NCBI GenBank assembly: GCA_963978545.1
Contig: OZ021723.1
Span: forward strand, 10,590,593-10,654,592
Direction of reading: 5' to 3'
Source: Linyphia triangularis
Lineage: Eukaryota; Arthropoda; Arachnida; Araneae; Linyphiidae
DNA length: 64,000 nucleotides
A program made the position numbers and the translations under genes. The notes beneath the pieces are model-generated. The model ran no database searches and was not told where the DNA came from. It saw only the letters and a list, made by a program, of their open reading frames with translations. Positions 8,701-20,110 of the stretch are shown piece by piece (positions within the stretch are counted from its first letter, which is position 1; every line of letters starts with the position of its first letter).

Positions 8701-11562
8701 TAAATAATTATTAGTTTAAAAAACTAAAAAACACGCTTTAATAGAAAAGTGAACTAAAAAGTAGAAAATAATTAATAGTTTAAAAAAACTAAAAAACACG
8801 CTTTAATAGAAAAGTGAACTAAAAAGTAGAAAATAATTAATAGTTTAAAAAAACTAAAAAACACCCTTTAATAGAAAAGTGAACTAAAAAGTAGAAAATA
8901 ATTAATAGTTTAAAAAAACTAAAAAACACGCTTTAATAGAAAAGTGAACTAAAAAGTAGAAAATAATTAATAGTTTAAAAAAAACTAAAAAACAAGCTGT
9001 AATAGAAAAGTGAACTAAAAAGTAGAAAATAATTAATAGTTTAAAAAAACTAAAAAACACACTTTAATAGAAAAGTGAACTAAAAAGTAGAAAATAATTA
9101 ATAGTTTAAAAAAACTAAAAAACAAGCTTTAATAGAAAAGTGAACTAAAAAGTAGAAAATAATTAATAGTTTAAAAAACTAAAAAACACGCTTTAATAGA
9201 AAAGTGAACTAAAAAGTAGAAAATAATTAATAGTTTAAAAAAACTAAAAAACAAGCTTTAATAGAAAAGTGAACTAAAAAGTAGAAAATAATTAATAGTT
9301 TAAAAAAACTAAAAAACACGCTTTAATAGAAAAGTGAACTAAAAAGTAGAAAATAATTAATAGTTTAAAAAAACTAAAAAACACCCTTTAATAGAAATGT
9401 GAACTAAAAAGTAGAAAATAATTAATAGTTTAAAAAAACTAAAAAACACGCTTTAATAGAAAAGTGAACTAAAAAGTAGAAAATAATTAATAGTTTAAAA
9501 AAACTAAAAAACACGCTTTAATAGAAAAGTGAACTAAAAAGTAGAAAATAATTAATAGTTTAAAAAAACTAAAAAACACGCTTTAATAGAAAAGTGAACT
9601 AAAAAGTAGAAAATAATTAATAGTTTAAAAAACTAAAAAACACGCTTTAATAGAAAAGTGAACTAAAAAGTAGAAAATAATTAATAGTTTAAAAAACTAA
9701 AAAACACGCTATAATAGAAAAGTGAACTAAAAAGTAGAAAATAATTAATAGTTTAAAAAAACTAAAAAACACGCTTTAATAGAAAAGTGAACTAAAAAGT
9801 AGAAAATAATTAATAGTTTAAAAAAACTAAAAAACACGCTTTAATAGAAAAGTGAACTAAAAAGTAGAAAATAATTAATAGTTTAAAAAAACTAAAAAAC
9901 ACGCTTTAATAGAAAAGTGAACTAAAAAGTAGAAAATAATTAATAGTTTAAAAAAACTAAAAAACACGCTTTAATAGAAAAGTGAACTAAAAAGTAGAAA
10001 ATAATTAATAGTTTAAAAAAACTAAAAAACACGCTTTAATAGAAAAGTGAACTAAAAAGTAGAAAATAATTAATAGTTTAAAAAAACTAAAAAACACGCT
10101 TTAATAGAAAAGTGAACTAAAAAGTAGAAAATAATTAATAGTTTAAAAAAACTAAAAAACACGCTTTAATAGAAAAGTGAACTAAAAAGTAGAAAATAAT
10201 TAATAGTTTAAAAAAACTAAAAAACACGCTTTGATAGAAAAGTGAACTAAAAAGTAGAAAATAATTAATAGTTTAAAAAAACTAAAAAACACGCTTTAAT
10301 AGAAAAGTGAACTAAAAAGTAGAAAATAATTAATAGTTTAAAAAAACTAAAAAACACGCTTTAATAGAAAAGTGAACTAAAAAGTAGAAAATAATTAATA
10401 GTTTAAAAAAACTAAAAAACACGCTTTAATAGAAAAGTGAACTAAAAAGTAGAAAATAATTAATAGTTTAAAAAAACTAAAAAACACGCTTTAATAGAAA
10501 AGTGAACTAAAAAGTAGAAAATAATTAATAGTTTAAAAAAACTAAAAAACACGCTTTAATAGAAAAGTGAACTAAAAAGTAGAAAATAATTAATAGTTTA
10601 AAAAAACTAAAAAACACGCTTTAATAGAAAAGTGAACTAAAAAGTAGAAAATAATTAATAGTTTAAAAAAACTAAAAAACACGCTTTAATAGAAAAGTGA
10701 ACTAAAAAGTAGAAAATAATTAATAGTTTAAAAAACTAAAAAACACGCTATAATAGAAAAATGAACTAAAAAGTAGAAAATAATTAATAGTTTAAAAAAA
10801 CTAAAAAACACGCTTTAATAGAAAAGTGAACTAAAAAGTAGAAAATAATTAATAGTTTAAAAAAACTAAAAAACACGCTTTAATAGAAAAGTGAACTAAA
10901 AAGTAGAAAATAATTAATAGTTTAAAAAAAACTGAAAAACACGCTTTAATAGAAAAGTGAACTAAAAAGTAGAAAATAATTAATAGTTTAAAAAAACTAA
11001 AAAACACGCTTTAATAGAAAAGTGAACTAAAAAGTAGAAAATAATTAATAGTTTAAAAAAACTAAAAAACACGCTTTAATAGAAAAGTGAACTAAAAAGT
11101 AGAAAATAATTAATAGTTTAAAAAAACTAAAAAACACCCTTTAATAGAAAAGTGAACTAAAAAGTAGAAAATAATTAATAGTTTAAAAAAACTAAAAAAC
11201 ACGCTTTAATAGAAAAGTGAACTAAAAAGTAGAAAATAATTAATAGTTTAAAAAAACTAAAAAACTCGCTTTAATAGAAAAGTGAACTAAAAAGTAGAAA
11301 ATAATTAATAGTTTAAAAAAACTAAAAAACACGCTTAAATAGAAAAGTGAACTAAAAAGTAGAAAATAATTAATAGTTTAAAAAAACTAAAAAACACGCT
11401 TTAATAGAAAAGTGAACTAAAAAGTAGAAAATAATTAATAGTTTAAAAAAACTAAAAAACTCGCTTTAATAGAAAAGTGAACTAAAAAGTAGAAAATAAT
11501 TAATAGTTTAAAAAAACTAAAAAACACGCTTTAATAGAAAAGTGAACTAAAAAGTAGAAAAT
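8701..11562 (+). repeat. Sat65 array, forward orientation (about 44 units)
   Basis: Tandem repeat of about 65 bp with the core ACACGCTTTAATAGAAAAGT followed by GAACTAAAAAGTAGAAAATA. Units are nearly identical; variation is mainly the length of one A run and single changes in the ACACGC block. Many identical units in the middle and more variants near the left edge suggest recent homogenisation. It ends where the hairpin of Elem-D begins. Confidence 0.97.
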
Positions 11563-11790
11563 CATTTTAAATAAGTTTGAAATAAGAATAGAGTGATTAA
11601 CAAGAAATATTTATTTTATCGTAAAAAAGCGTGGGATGCTTTTTAAGATATTTTCATAATGGCTCTACTCTTACCAATATACATACAACAATTCACATCA
11701 AGCACCCCACGCTTTTTTACGATAAAATAAATATTTCTTGTTAATCACTCTATTCTTATTTCAAACTTATTTAAAATGATTTTCTACTTT
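11561..11790. repeat. Large hairpin at the inner edge of the Sat65 array
   Basis: Arms of about 85 bp (about 11555-11640 and about 11700-11787) are inverted copies of each other, including AAGAATAGAGTGATTAACAA and its complement. A loop of about 60 bp separates them. The same hairpin occurs mirrored at 22971-23205. Confidence 0.92.
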
Positions 11791-11905
11791 TTAGTTCACT
11801 TTTCTATTAAAGCGTGTTTTTTAGTTTTTTTAAACTATTAATTATTTTCTACTTTTTAGTTTGGTTTTCTATTAAAGCGTGTTTTTTAGTTTTTTAAACT
11901 ATTAA
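11785..11905 (-). repeat. Two Sat65 units in reverse orientation
   Basis: Beyond the hairpin the satellite resumes inverted for about two units, so the hairpin sits at a head-to-head switch in the array. Confidence 0.9.
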
Positions 11906-11939
11906 TTATTTTTTCTGTAAACTATAAATTTTGTTTAGT

Positions 11940-12460
11940 TAATTTTTTTAGTTAAGTGTACAAAACTCTCCAGTTGTTCTTGCCAATAGTCACATGCTTG
12001 TCTCAAAATTAAGTCATGTGTATGCCTTAGTACACGCCGTATTACTAGGCACAAAACACTACCTTGTCTCTGAATATGAAAAATCACTAATCCTGAAGAT
12101 CCTGGTAAGGATAATGCGACTAAAAAAACACGCTTTGTATAACCGTCATTCCCACGACCAATATTTCAAATGTCTGCCTTATCAATTGTCGATGATAGGT
12201 TCTGTGATTACTGGGATTGTAACGACACACCAGGGTTCGATTCCGGAGAAGGTTGGTTGGTTAGAATTTAACGGCGCAAAGGCAACACGAGTTAATCCTT
12301 GTGATAAAGCGACAAACTTATTGAATTATTGTATTGTCATCGGTCCTTACTAAGTATGCCAAATTTCGAGTTAATCCGACGTTTTGAAGGGGGTCAAAAT
12401 CATGTTCAAAGATTCTGTTACATACTAACATACGTCTGAAGCTAATAAAAGCGTGTTAAA
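11940..12460 (+). mobile_element. Elem-D body, left copy
   Basis: Bases 11945-12350 match, inverted and diverged, 22555-22870. Similarity continues to an end-like TAATAAAAGCGTGTTAAAAA (about 12437-12456), whose inverted complement resembles the ACACGCTTTAATAG core of Sat65. The block contains GGGTTCGATTCCGG, a B-box-like sequence, suggesting that a tRNA-derived piece was captured. Best read as a non-autonomous DNA element with one end expanded into satellite. Confidence 0.55.
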
Positions 12461-12673
12461 AAAAAAACACTACCTATGTGAGAGAGCATATTTAAATTAA
12501 ATCCTTGACATTCAGTCACGACGCAGCATAATCAAGCTCTACTCTTGCGCCACAAAATGTCAATCAAAACAATGCACACTCTGGTATTTGCCTCTAAAAG
12601 CTGGCCAAAAGTCGATTTTTCAAAATTCCACTCAGCATTAGAAAATATGCTAAATCATAAGATGGGAAATTTT

Positions 12674-12875
12674 CACTCAAACACGTTGGTTGTATTCAGA
12701 TTATCTGGCGCCTTCAGCAACACGAGGGCTATAATGCGCCGAAACATTCGTCATTAGACAAGCCAACATACATTTACAAACACCCATGCTAAACACGGGA
12801 CTCGAACCTGCAACCTCGCGGTCTAGAAGCTAGCACGCTAACCACTATACCGTTCGGTCGGCCCACTCAAACACG
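12674..12875 (-). mobile_element. SINE-1 copy with 12-bp target duplication
   Basis: CACTCAAACACG occurs at 12674-12685 and 12864-12875. The SINE lies between on the minus strand, from tail GGTT at 12687 to GGTCGGC at 12862. Confidence 0.93.
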
Positions 12876-13768
12876 ATAAAAATTATTTTGTTTTCATCAT
12901 TTTGTTAAATCACGCCTAATCTGGAACGTTTTTACAAATAATATTATTTCTGTATCTCTACCATACTAAAGTAGCAGTCACGTATTAACACTCCGTCGCA
13001 AGGAGAAACGATTTCTTTCTCGAAAAAAAATAAAAAAATACTGAGACTAAGCAAGATGGTTTGGAATGTTCTTAAATATAATCAACATAAGAAAGAGCTC
13101 TTCCGAAAAGAATGCCTGAATATCATAAATACTTTTGGAATGCTTGTGAAAAATTCCTGTTTCAATCTAAAACGCTCTTCTAAAAATAAAATCTTCACGT
13201 ACTTGTATGAGGATAATGTTCGAAAGATTCTGGAGCAAAAAGTAACACTTTCAAAATGGCGAACCTCGAGGAAAATTCGGATTTTTAATTATAAATTAAG
13301 ATGTTAATGAAGTAGAAACTTATTGCGTTCTAAATATTCTTCGATATTAGTAGGAAAAGAATTCTCTTTAGATAAAGTTGCCAAGAAAAGGTAAATAATA
13401 AATCTACTTTAAAAGATTTTGTTTTCGAAATCTGCTTTTACGCTATGACAAGAATTTATTTTTAAATATTCATTTTAAGTTGAAATCTGAAAAGTATTGT
13501 AAGAATAAAATTTTCATGTCTTTGTATTTCTGCTTTATTTAATATATATATATATATATTTTTTAAAGTTATGTTCCCTTTTCGTTTAAGTAATCAAATT
13601 AAAAACAATGAGTTTAAAAGATAAAATAACTTAGGATTTAAAAGTAATATTTTAGTTATGGGGAAAAATAACTACGTCGAATTACCAGGAAGTAATGAAG
13701 ATATTTCTTTAATTAACGTGGTTAAGAAATTATTTTGAATTTTACAATTTCGGAATTTACGTAACAAT
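12876..13768. other. AT-rich spacer, nothing identified
   Basis: Contains a short (TA)n run at about 13543-13559. An 83-codon frame at 13056-13307 has no recognisable motif. Confidence 0.45.
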
Positions 13769-14260
13769 GCACAATTCCGGCATTTTTTAAAAAACGAGTG
13801 AAATTAGTTTGTATTTATAAAGAATTTCTTTCTGAATCCAAATATTCAAACTAAAGTTCTTTAAAAAAAAAATTAGTCATTTAAACATTAAGAAAAGAAA
13901 ATGCCCGAAAACCTCGTTCGATCACAGTCTGATCAAAACACCGCTTTTATCTGTGACGTCAAAACTTCCTATCGTGAAATTTCTGCCAAACAATTGGTGT
14001 GAGTATTTTAGACAATTGCCATATCCCTTGCCGTTTTCGCAAGAAACTCGCAAAACTGGTTTCTGCATTCCAAGCCAAGTTCGGAACAAGTGACGTCACA
14101 TTAGCTTCGAGACAAATAAGTCGTTCTAAATAAGCCAGCGAACTTAAGTTGCAAATTAAACAAAAGATAATGCACACTGAGCAGAAAGTTGTGTGTTTAT
14201 GGCCTTTTGGAAACTTTGAGAATTGAATAAAAAAAATTTAAAAATGCGGGAATTGTCCAT
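13769..14260 (+). mobile_element. Rep-N copy 1: MITE with TIRs
   Basis: Terminal inverted repeats resemble TGGACAATTCCCGCATTTTT, here slightly degraded on the left and clear on the right (AAATGCGGGAATTGTCCA). The interior has a conserved GTGACGTCACATT block. Related copies: 29608-30146, 34286-34535 (partial), 44990-46185 and 56420-58057. Confidence 0.75.
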
Positions 14261-14305
14261 TATATAACCCATTAAAACGAAGTTTTTAATATAAATCATT
14301 TATAC

Positions 14306-15033
14306 TGTTACGAATTTCTGTATATTTGTAAATATTTCGTTGCATTAATTATGTAAAAAGATAAATTTATGTACACTTCGCATAAGGCAGTGCAAGAGTT
14401 CTTTACTTGGCTTCCCTGTTATATGTGTCCTAATGCTTGATAATAAGTTTTACAGAGATAACGCTGGGAAGCGAGTTTAGGAGCATGGCATTTAACATTA
14501 TAGTAACGGCAATCTCGCCAAATTGGCGAGATAGAGCCAAGTTGGCGACTGTTTTGGCGACTAATTTTTGTCGCCAAATTTGGCGAGAAATCGCCAAATT
14601 TCACCAAACTTGGCGACATTTTTGGTCCTCATGTACAGGTATAGGACTTTTCGACTACGATCTGGAAAGTATTCCAAATTTCTATCTCTAGAAGATTCAC
14701 GAAGGATTGACTTTCCTATATAAGCCCGGCCATGAGTCCGTTAGTTGACTGGAATTACTGAGTTGAAATACTGAGTTAGCTGTCTCTCAGTGAGCATCCA
14801 GAGTAGTTCTAAAGCGAACTGTATTGCATTGTCTTTTGCGGTGATTTGTAGCAGTTGTGAAGTGTTTTTTTAACTGCTGTTTGAGCTCTATTGTTGTGTA
14901 AAGAGCTTTATTGAGTCTTCTAGAATGAGAATCTCGGAGCTGTTAGAGAATCTGCGAAGAGTTACATCGTAATAAATTTCTGCAAGTTTTGATCTGCTTT
15001 GGCTTCAAATCTTTCTAACCCATCCACGCAACA
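14306..15033 (+). mobile_element. Gyp-LTR solo copy 2
   Basis: Starts TGTTACGAATTTCTG and ends CACGCAACA; flanked by the 4-bp direct repeat ATAC. It contains a TATATAA box at 14717-14723, AATAAA at 14971-14976 and a dense cluster of TCGCCAA/TTGGCGA motifs at 14513-14615. No internal coding sequence lies beside it, so it is a solo LTR left by LTR-LTR recombination. Confidence 0.92.
14717..14723 (+). promoter_or_regulatory. TATA box of solo LTR 2
   Basis: TATATAA, followed by a short GC-richer stretch. Equivalent TATATAAG or TATATAGG boxes are present in the other LTR copies at matching places. Activity is not shown. Confidence 0.6.
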
Positions 15034-15039
15034 ATACTT

Positions 15040-15470
15040 ATTGCCAATTTTAATATTCGTTAACGCAACGCCAATTCTGTAAACAATATATGTTTGGTGT
15101 TAGCATCTAATTTTAAATATTAAAAACATTTCTATCAGCAAAATTTGCGGTAAACAACGTTTCAAGATTTATTTATTAAAATTAAACGTGAATTTATGCT
15201 CTCACATCCAAATATCACATATTTATTCTGATTCAAGTAATTTTATTATTTATTTATTAAAAAAAAAAAAAAAAATTGGCAACAGGAAAGCGTTTCAACA
15301 ATGATCTGTTCAATGCTGTTTTAACGCGATTGGATGACGGCAAGTTGGTTTATTAGTATTCCGTAAAAGGGTCCTTTTAGTGATAGTAACAGCTCCAAGA
15401 TTTGATAGATTTGAAGTTGATGACAGTGCAATCTATGTGCCAAGTTTCAGCCCGATTGAATGATGGCAAG
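15040..15470 (+). repeat. Rep-R copy 1
   Basis: Shares several blocks with the reverse of 40339-40690 (for example CGCGATTGGATGACGGCAA and GGTTTATTAGTATTCCGT) and with 31500-31620. Class unknown. A long A run lies at 15258-15275. Confidence 0.5.
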
Positions 15471-16596
15471 GAGGTTAATTAGGCATCCGCATATTCCCCC
15501 CCCCCCCTTCTCCTATCAACACTCACACACACACAAAATCGAAGTTAATATAAAGGATTTAAAAAATATTAATTTTAACACTGGATCAGGGCCAATATTG
15601 TTAATAAATGTTTTCAGTTTTTTTTTTTTTTTTTTTTTCCAATTTTGGAAATTAAATTTTTTGAAATTTTGATATCATTGATATTCAAACTAATTTTAAC
15701 CCCAAACGAAGTTAATGTCCGTTTCATAATTTCTACTGAATACTTCACATTAAATCTTTCAAACAACATATTACCATAGAAAATGTTTCACTTAAAATTC
15801 ACCAAACTTTGCCTAAAATTTAAAATATTTTAATTTGATTTTTCTTTTTTTAACACAGATTACATTTCTCGGCAGTTTAAAAAATGTTTTATCATAAATC
15901 CACAATGTGTAAGTATTAAATTTTTCAATAATTTTCTACATCAACTTTTTGAGTTAAAATTAGCTAAGTGAGCAAATCATTAAATTTCAAAGCCATAGCC
16001 ATGGTATGAACGTTTTAATTAAAAAAAAAAAAAAAAATTGAAACTGGACTTAACAATTTCACATAAAGCATATATAACACTGCATTATTTCATCCACGAA
16101 TTCTCAAGACACTACTATGATTTATCTCTTAATTTGTAAAAGTTTTGTAAGTTGATGTAATTTTAACTGTTAAAAAATCTGCTATATTATAGCGTTTAAG
16201 GTACTATTTTAACTTTTACAATTTAAAAATTTTAAAAATTAAAATAATATTTTTAACATCGAATGAAGGCCTAAATAGATTTATGAAATGTTTATAAATA
16301 TTTTAACTGCGAAAAGGTTTTGAAATTTTGAAAATTGAAACATTTTAAAATTATTTCAATAACATTTACATTGTAAGCAATTTTGGCCCAGATCCTATTT
16401 CATAATTCAAATTCGCCAAACTTTGCTTAAAATTTAAAATTTTTGAAAGATTTGGCCACTTTTGATCCAGAGAAAACACCTTGACCACTTTAAAATTTCT
16501 CTTCATAATTCCACTGTATATAAGTACTAAATTTGTCAGTAAATTTCCTAGTTTCTCATAATAATTTGCCATGGGTCCTAGCACTAAGATTTATTC
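15471..16596. other. AT-rich spacer with homopolymers
   Basis: C run at about 15498, T run at about 15619, A run at about 16020. No gene or familiar repeat seen. Confidence 0.45.
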
Positions 16597-17956
16597 AATA
16601 ATGCGCATGCTCATAAGGTAGCTGCCATTGAAAAATATCATGTTTTTCATCAATTGCTAAAAAGTTACTCGAACGATTTTTATCTAAGTCAGTGTGGTAA
16701 TGTCTCCTACGGTGTTCTAAACATCCCTGCCAACGAAATTCCCTTAAAAATGTGATCAAGGCGTAAACATTTTAAAAACGTATGTCTTAGACATAGAGTT
16801 TTCTTCCCTTGAGCATCGCTCACCAACGACCCGTTTTTCTCCTCTCCTCTGTTTCACTTACAAGAAAGGATATTGTATGATGTATCAAAAAGTATATCGC
16901 CAAATTCAGCATTTTTTTTTTTTTTTTGCCAATGTAAGAATTATGGCCAAAAATATCCTCAGACTGGCCATTTATACAAATGAATGAAAATATGACGATG
17001 AACTCTTTATAATATATGAACTCTATGTAATATGGTGATGAACTCTATGTCTTTATGATATGTGAACTCTATATCTTTAACATAGAGTTTTCTTCCCTTG
17101 AGCATCGCTCACCAACGATCCGTTTTTCTCCTCTCCTCTGTTTCACTTACAAGAAAGGATATTGTATGATGTATCAAAAAGTATATCGCCAAATTCAGCA
17201 TTTTTTTTTTTTTTTGCCAATGTAAGAATTATGGCCAAAAATATCCTCAGACTGGCCATTTATACAAATGAATGAAAATATGACGATGAACTCTTTATAA
17301 TAAATGAACTCTATGTAATATGGTGATGAACTCTATGTCTTTATGATATGTGAACTCTATATCTTTAACATAGAGTTTTCTTCCCTTGAGCATCGCTCAC
17401 CAACGATCCGTTTTTCTCCTCTCCTCTGTTTCACTTACAAGAAAGGATATTGTATGATGTATCAAAAAGTATATCGCCAAATTCAGCATTTTTTTTTTTT
17501 TTTGCCAATGTAAGAATTATGGCCAAAAATATCCTCAGACTGGCCATTTATACAAATGAATGAAAATATGACGATGAACTCTTTATAATAAATGAACTCT
17601 ATGTAATATGGTGATGAACTCTATGTCTTTATGATATGTGAACTCTATATCTTTAACATAGAGTTTTCTTCCCTTGAGCATCGCTCACCAACGATCCGTT
17701 TTTCTCCTCTCCTCTGTTTCACTTACAAGAAAGGATATTGTATGATGTATCAAAAAGTATATCGCCAAATTCAGCATTTTTTTTTTTTTTTTTTTTTGCT
17801 AATGTAAGAATTATGGCCAAAAATATCATCAGACTGGCCATTTCTACAAATGAATGAAAATACAAAAATGGTAATAACACAACTCCACGTCAAATTTAAA
17901 AGTAGTGACCCGCATTACAGTCTAATTGAAACTTGCGCCGATGTTCCCTACCACTA
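16597..17956 (+). mobile_element. Rep-F copy 1 with an internal 288-bp tandem array
   Basis: The left part (from GCGCATGCTCATAAGGTAGC) and right part (to GATGTTCCCTACCACTAG) match the dispersed Rep-F repeat. Between them the middle is repeated in tandem: units start near 16792, 17081, 17369 and 17657. Rep-F is named from copies at 24703, 36364, 41218, 54190 and 60421. Confidence 0.8.
16792..17880 (+). repeat. 288-bp tandem array (about 3.8 units)
   Basis: Period 288-289 bp. Each unit has CATAGAGTTTTCTTCCCTTG, a T run of variable length, ATATCGCCAAATTCAGC and GGCCATTTATACAAATG, all recognisable as Rep-F interior plus a run of GAACTCTATGT repeats. Confidence 0.95.
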
Positions 17957-17988
17957 GTTTCTTCTTACATTCTTCTAAAATATACCCG

Positions 17989-18379
17989 CTACTCAGTGTG
18001 ATGGTTGGTTGGTTGGTTGGTTGGTTGGTTGGTTGGTTGGTTGGTTGGTTGGTTGGTTGGTTGGTTGGTTGGTTGGTTGGTTGGTTGGTTGGTTGGTTGG
18101 TTGGTTGGTTGGTTGGTTGGTTGGTTGGTTGGTTGGTTGGTTGGTTGGTTGGTTGGTTGGTTGGTTGGTTGGTTGGTTGGTTGGTTGGTTGGTTGTATTC
18201 AGATTATCTGGCACCGTCAGCAACACGAGGGCTATAATGCGCCGAAACTTTCGTCATTAGACAAGCCAACATACATTTACAAACACCCATGCCTAACACG
18301 GGACTCGGAACCCGCAACCTCGCGGTCTAGAAGTCAGCACGCTAACCACTACACCGTTTGGTCGCCCTACTCAGTGTGA
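17989..18379 (-). mobile_element. SINE-1 copy with an enormous (AACC)n tail
   Basis: The 13-bp target duplication CTACTCAGTGTGA (17989-18001 and 18367-18379) encloses both the SINE body (18195-18366) and the whole (GGTT)n run, which shows that the run is the SINE's 3' tail. The B-box region has an extra base (GGTTCCGAGTCCC on the minus strand). Confidence 0.95.
18003..18194. repeat. Uninterrupted (GGTT)48 microsatellite
   Basis: About 192 bp of perfect GGTT repeats on the + strand (AACC on the SINE strand). Open frames reading WLVG or NQPT here are artefacts of the repeat. Confidence 0.99.
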
Positions 18380-18870
18380 AAATTAACCTCTTACATAGTA
18401 ACTAAACTATTATTAAAACTATTTAATATTTACCAGGATGGTGACAAGATTAATACTACATAATGAAGTTGTTTAAAGTCCTTAACATATTAAGTATAAT
18501 AGTTACACATTTAATTTGGCCACCAGTTTTAATTTCAATAAAGTTGAGCGGTAATTAAAAATAGCAATTGCCTGACTTGTTTCGAAATAAGAAACGACAT
18601 TAGTTTCTCTTTCACTACTTTATTAAAATTATAAACTGTTTCTACTAGAAGTAACCAGGTTTTACTAAAAAAAAAAAAAAATAGAGTTAAGAAACTATAT
18701 AAATAAGACGTAGTTTTAAAAGGCAAACTATTTATATTTTTTTTATGCAACACTTTTTTTATAAGATTAACTTTACTTACACATTTTTTTATAAGTATGA
18801 AAATTTCTGTGAAAATTACATTGTTTTGATCCTTTATCTGTGGTATATACACGGTGTCTATAAATGAACA
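18380..18870. other. AT-rich spacer, nothing identified
   Basis: No gene or named repeat seen. Confidence 0.45.
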
Positions 18871-18872
18871 TA

Positions 18873-19524
18873 GACTGAGAGGCGACTGCAAATTTTGGAC
18901 CCCATCGAACATCATTCTGAATTTTTTATAGAAATTGGAGAAAAGTGAGTAGATTACGAATCCACTGGTCTGCCGTGGCAAAAATGGCAGAAACTGGTCA
19001 AAAATCGACTTTTAATAAGTTGAACTAAATCCAATTGCCAAATGCGCCATAACTTGCCAAATAATGAGCATTTTTTTTTTATTTGGTAACCCTCACTTTT
19101 TAATTTTCAATTAAGAAGGTTGCAGACGATTCAGATATCTGGCGACGGTCTACTTGCATCTATTAAAAGGGAGCCAAGTTGGCAATAAACATTACGTCAC
19201 TGATGACGTAACTGATGTCGCCAATTTGGCTTACCGATACAAGATTTACGGAGCCAGAGATCTACAATCGTTTGCCCTTGTTTTCACTGAAAATGAAAAT
19301 ACAGTGGATTAGCAGACGAAAAGGTTGTTCTCTTTTTGGCAAGTTATGACATATTTGGCAATCGGATCTTAGTTCAACTCATTCCAAGTCGATTTTGGAT
19401 CAATTTTGGCCATTTTTACCACAGCAGACCAGTGGATTCGTAATCTACTCACTTTTCTCTAATTTCTATAAAAAATTCAGAATGGTGTTCGATGAGGTCC
19501 AAAAACTGCAGTCGCCTCTCGGAC
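18873..19524 (-). mobile_element. PalA copy 3
   Basis: Full-length (652 bp), TA on both sides (18871-18872, 19525-19526), opposite orientation to copies 1 and 4. The core carries TTACGTCACTGATGACGTAA at about 19192-19211. Confidence 0.9.
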
Positions 19525-19735
19525 TAACACATTTTGATGTTGAATGATTCATAAAATAATGAAAACATATTTAAATTGATAACTCTAATGGTTAGATAGA
19601 TTCAAAAAAATGTATGGCTCTTATTAATGGACTTCCACCGACGTTCGTCGCACGGAAATTATAAAGACGGGATTTCGCGCTAGACGCTACTGCGGCTGCA
19701 ATCCGGGATTTTTTTTGTCATTCGACACTTTCCTC

Positions 19736-20110
19736 CTGTAAATGTTTACGGGTGGATCTTAGAATAGCCCACCTCTTGGCATCTTTTGGAATTCTCGCCA
19801 AACGAGTGGCGATAACGTCGCCAATGTGGCAACCTAGACGGATTATGGAGGAGAACAGTCTAGAATCTTACTTAACGTCCTGTTTCAATGTCCGATCGCA
19901 ACGGCGTTTCGGAAACAAAACTATTTAAAATGTGCAACGAAATTCTGAAACCTGATTGGTTAATTAATATGTATTCATTTTTTTCCCGTCATTTATGCTT
20001 CTGGTCTCTTTTGAGAAGGTTATTATGATTTTACGAGATTCTTTATTTGGCAAATCATTAACACGTACCCTCCGCCGGCAAAGGATTAGCAAACACATTT
20101 ATAGTAAGTC
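19736..20110 (+). mobile_element. MITE-C copy 1 (left part of the element)
   Basis: Matches, inverted, the element at 63464-63990. The left terminal segment GGTGGATCTTAGAATAGCCC leads into CACCTCTTGGC, the inverted counterpart of the other end (GTCGCCAAGAGGTGGGC). The right third of the element is not single copy here; it runs into Sat205. Confidence 0.8.

Noticed and set aside
8701..11562. CRISPR-like array of short regular repeats
   Set aside because: Whole 65-bp units are near identical with no unique spacers, there are no cas genes, and the setting is eukaryotic; it is a satellite.
12545..12757. 70-codon plus-strand frame
   Set aside because: The second half is SINE-1 antisense; the first half is unremarkable.
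17926..18379. Open frames of 77-124 codons reading WLVG or NQPT repeats
   Set aside because: They translate the (GGTT)n run in different frames and are not genes.
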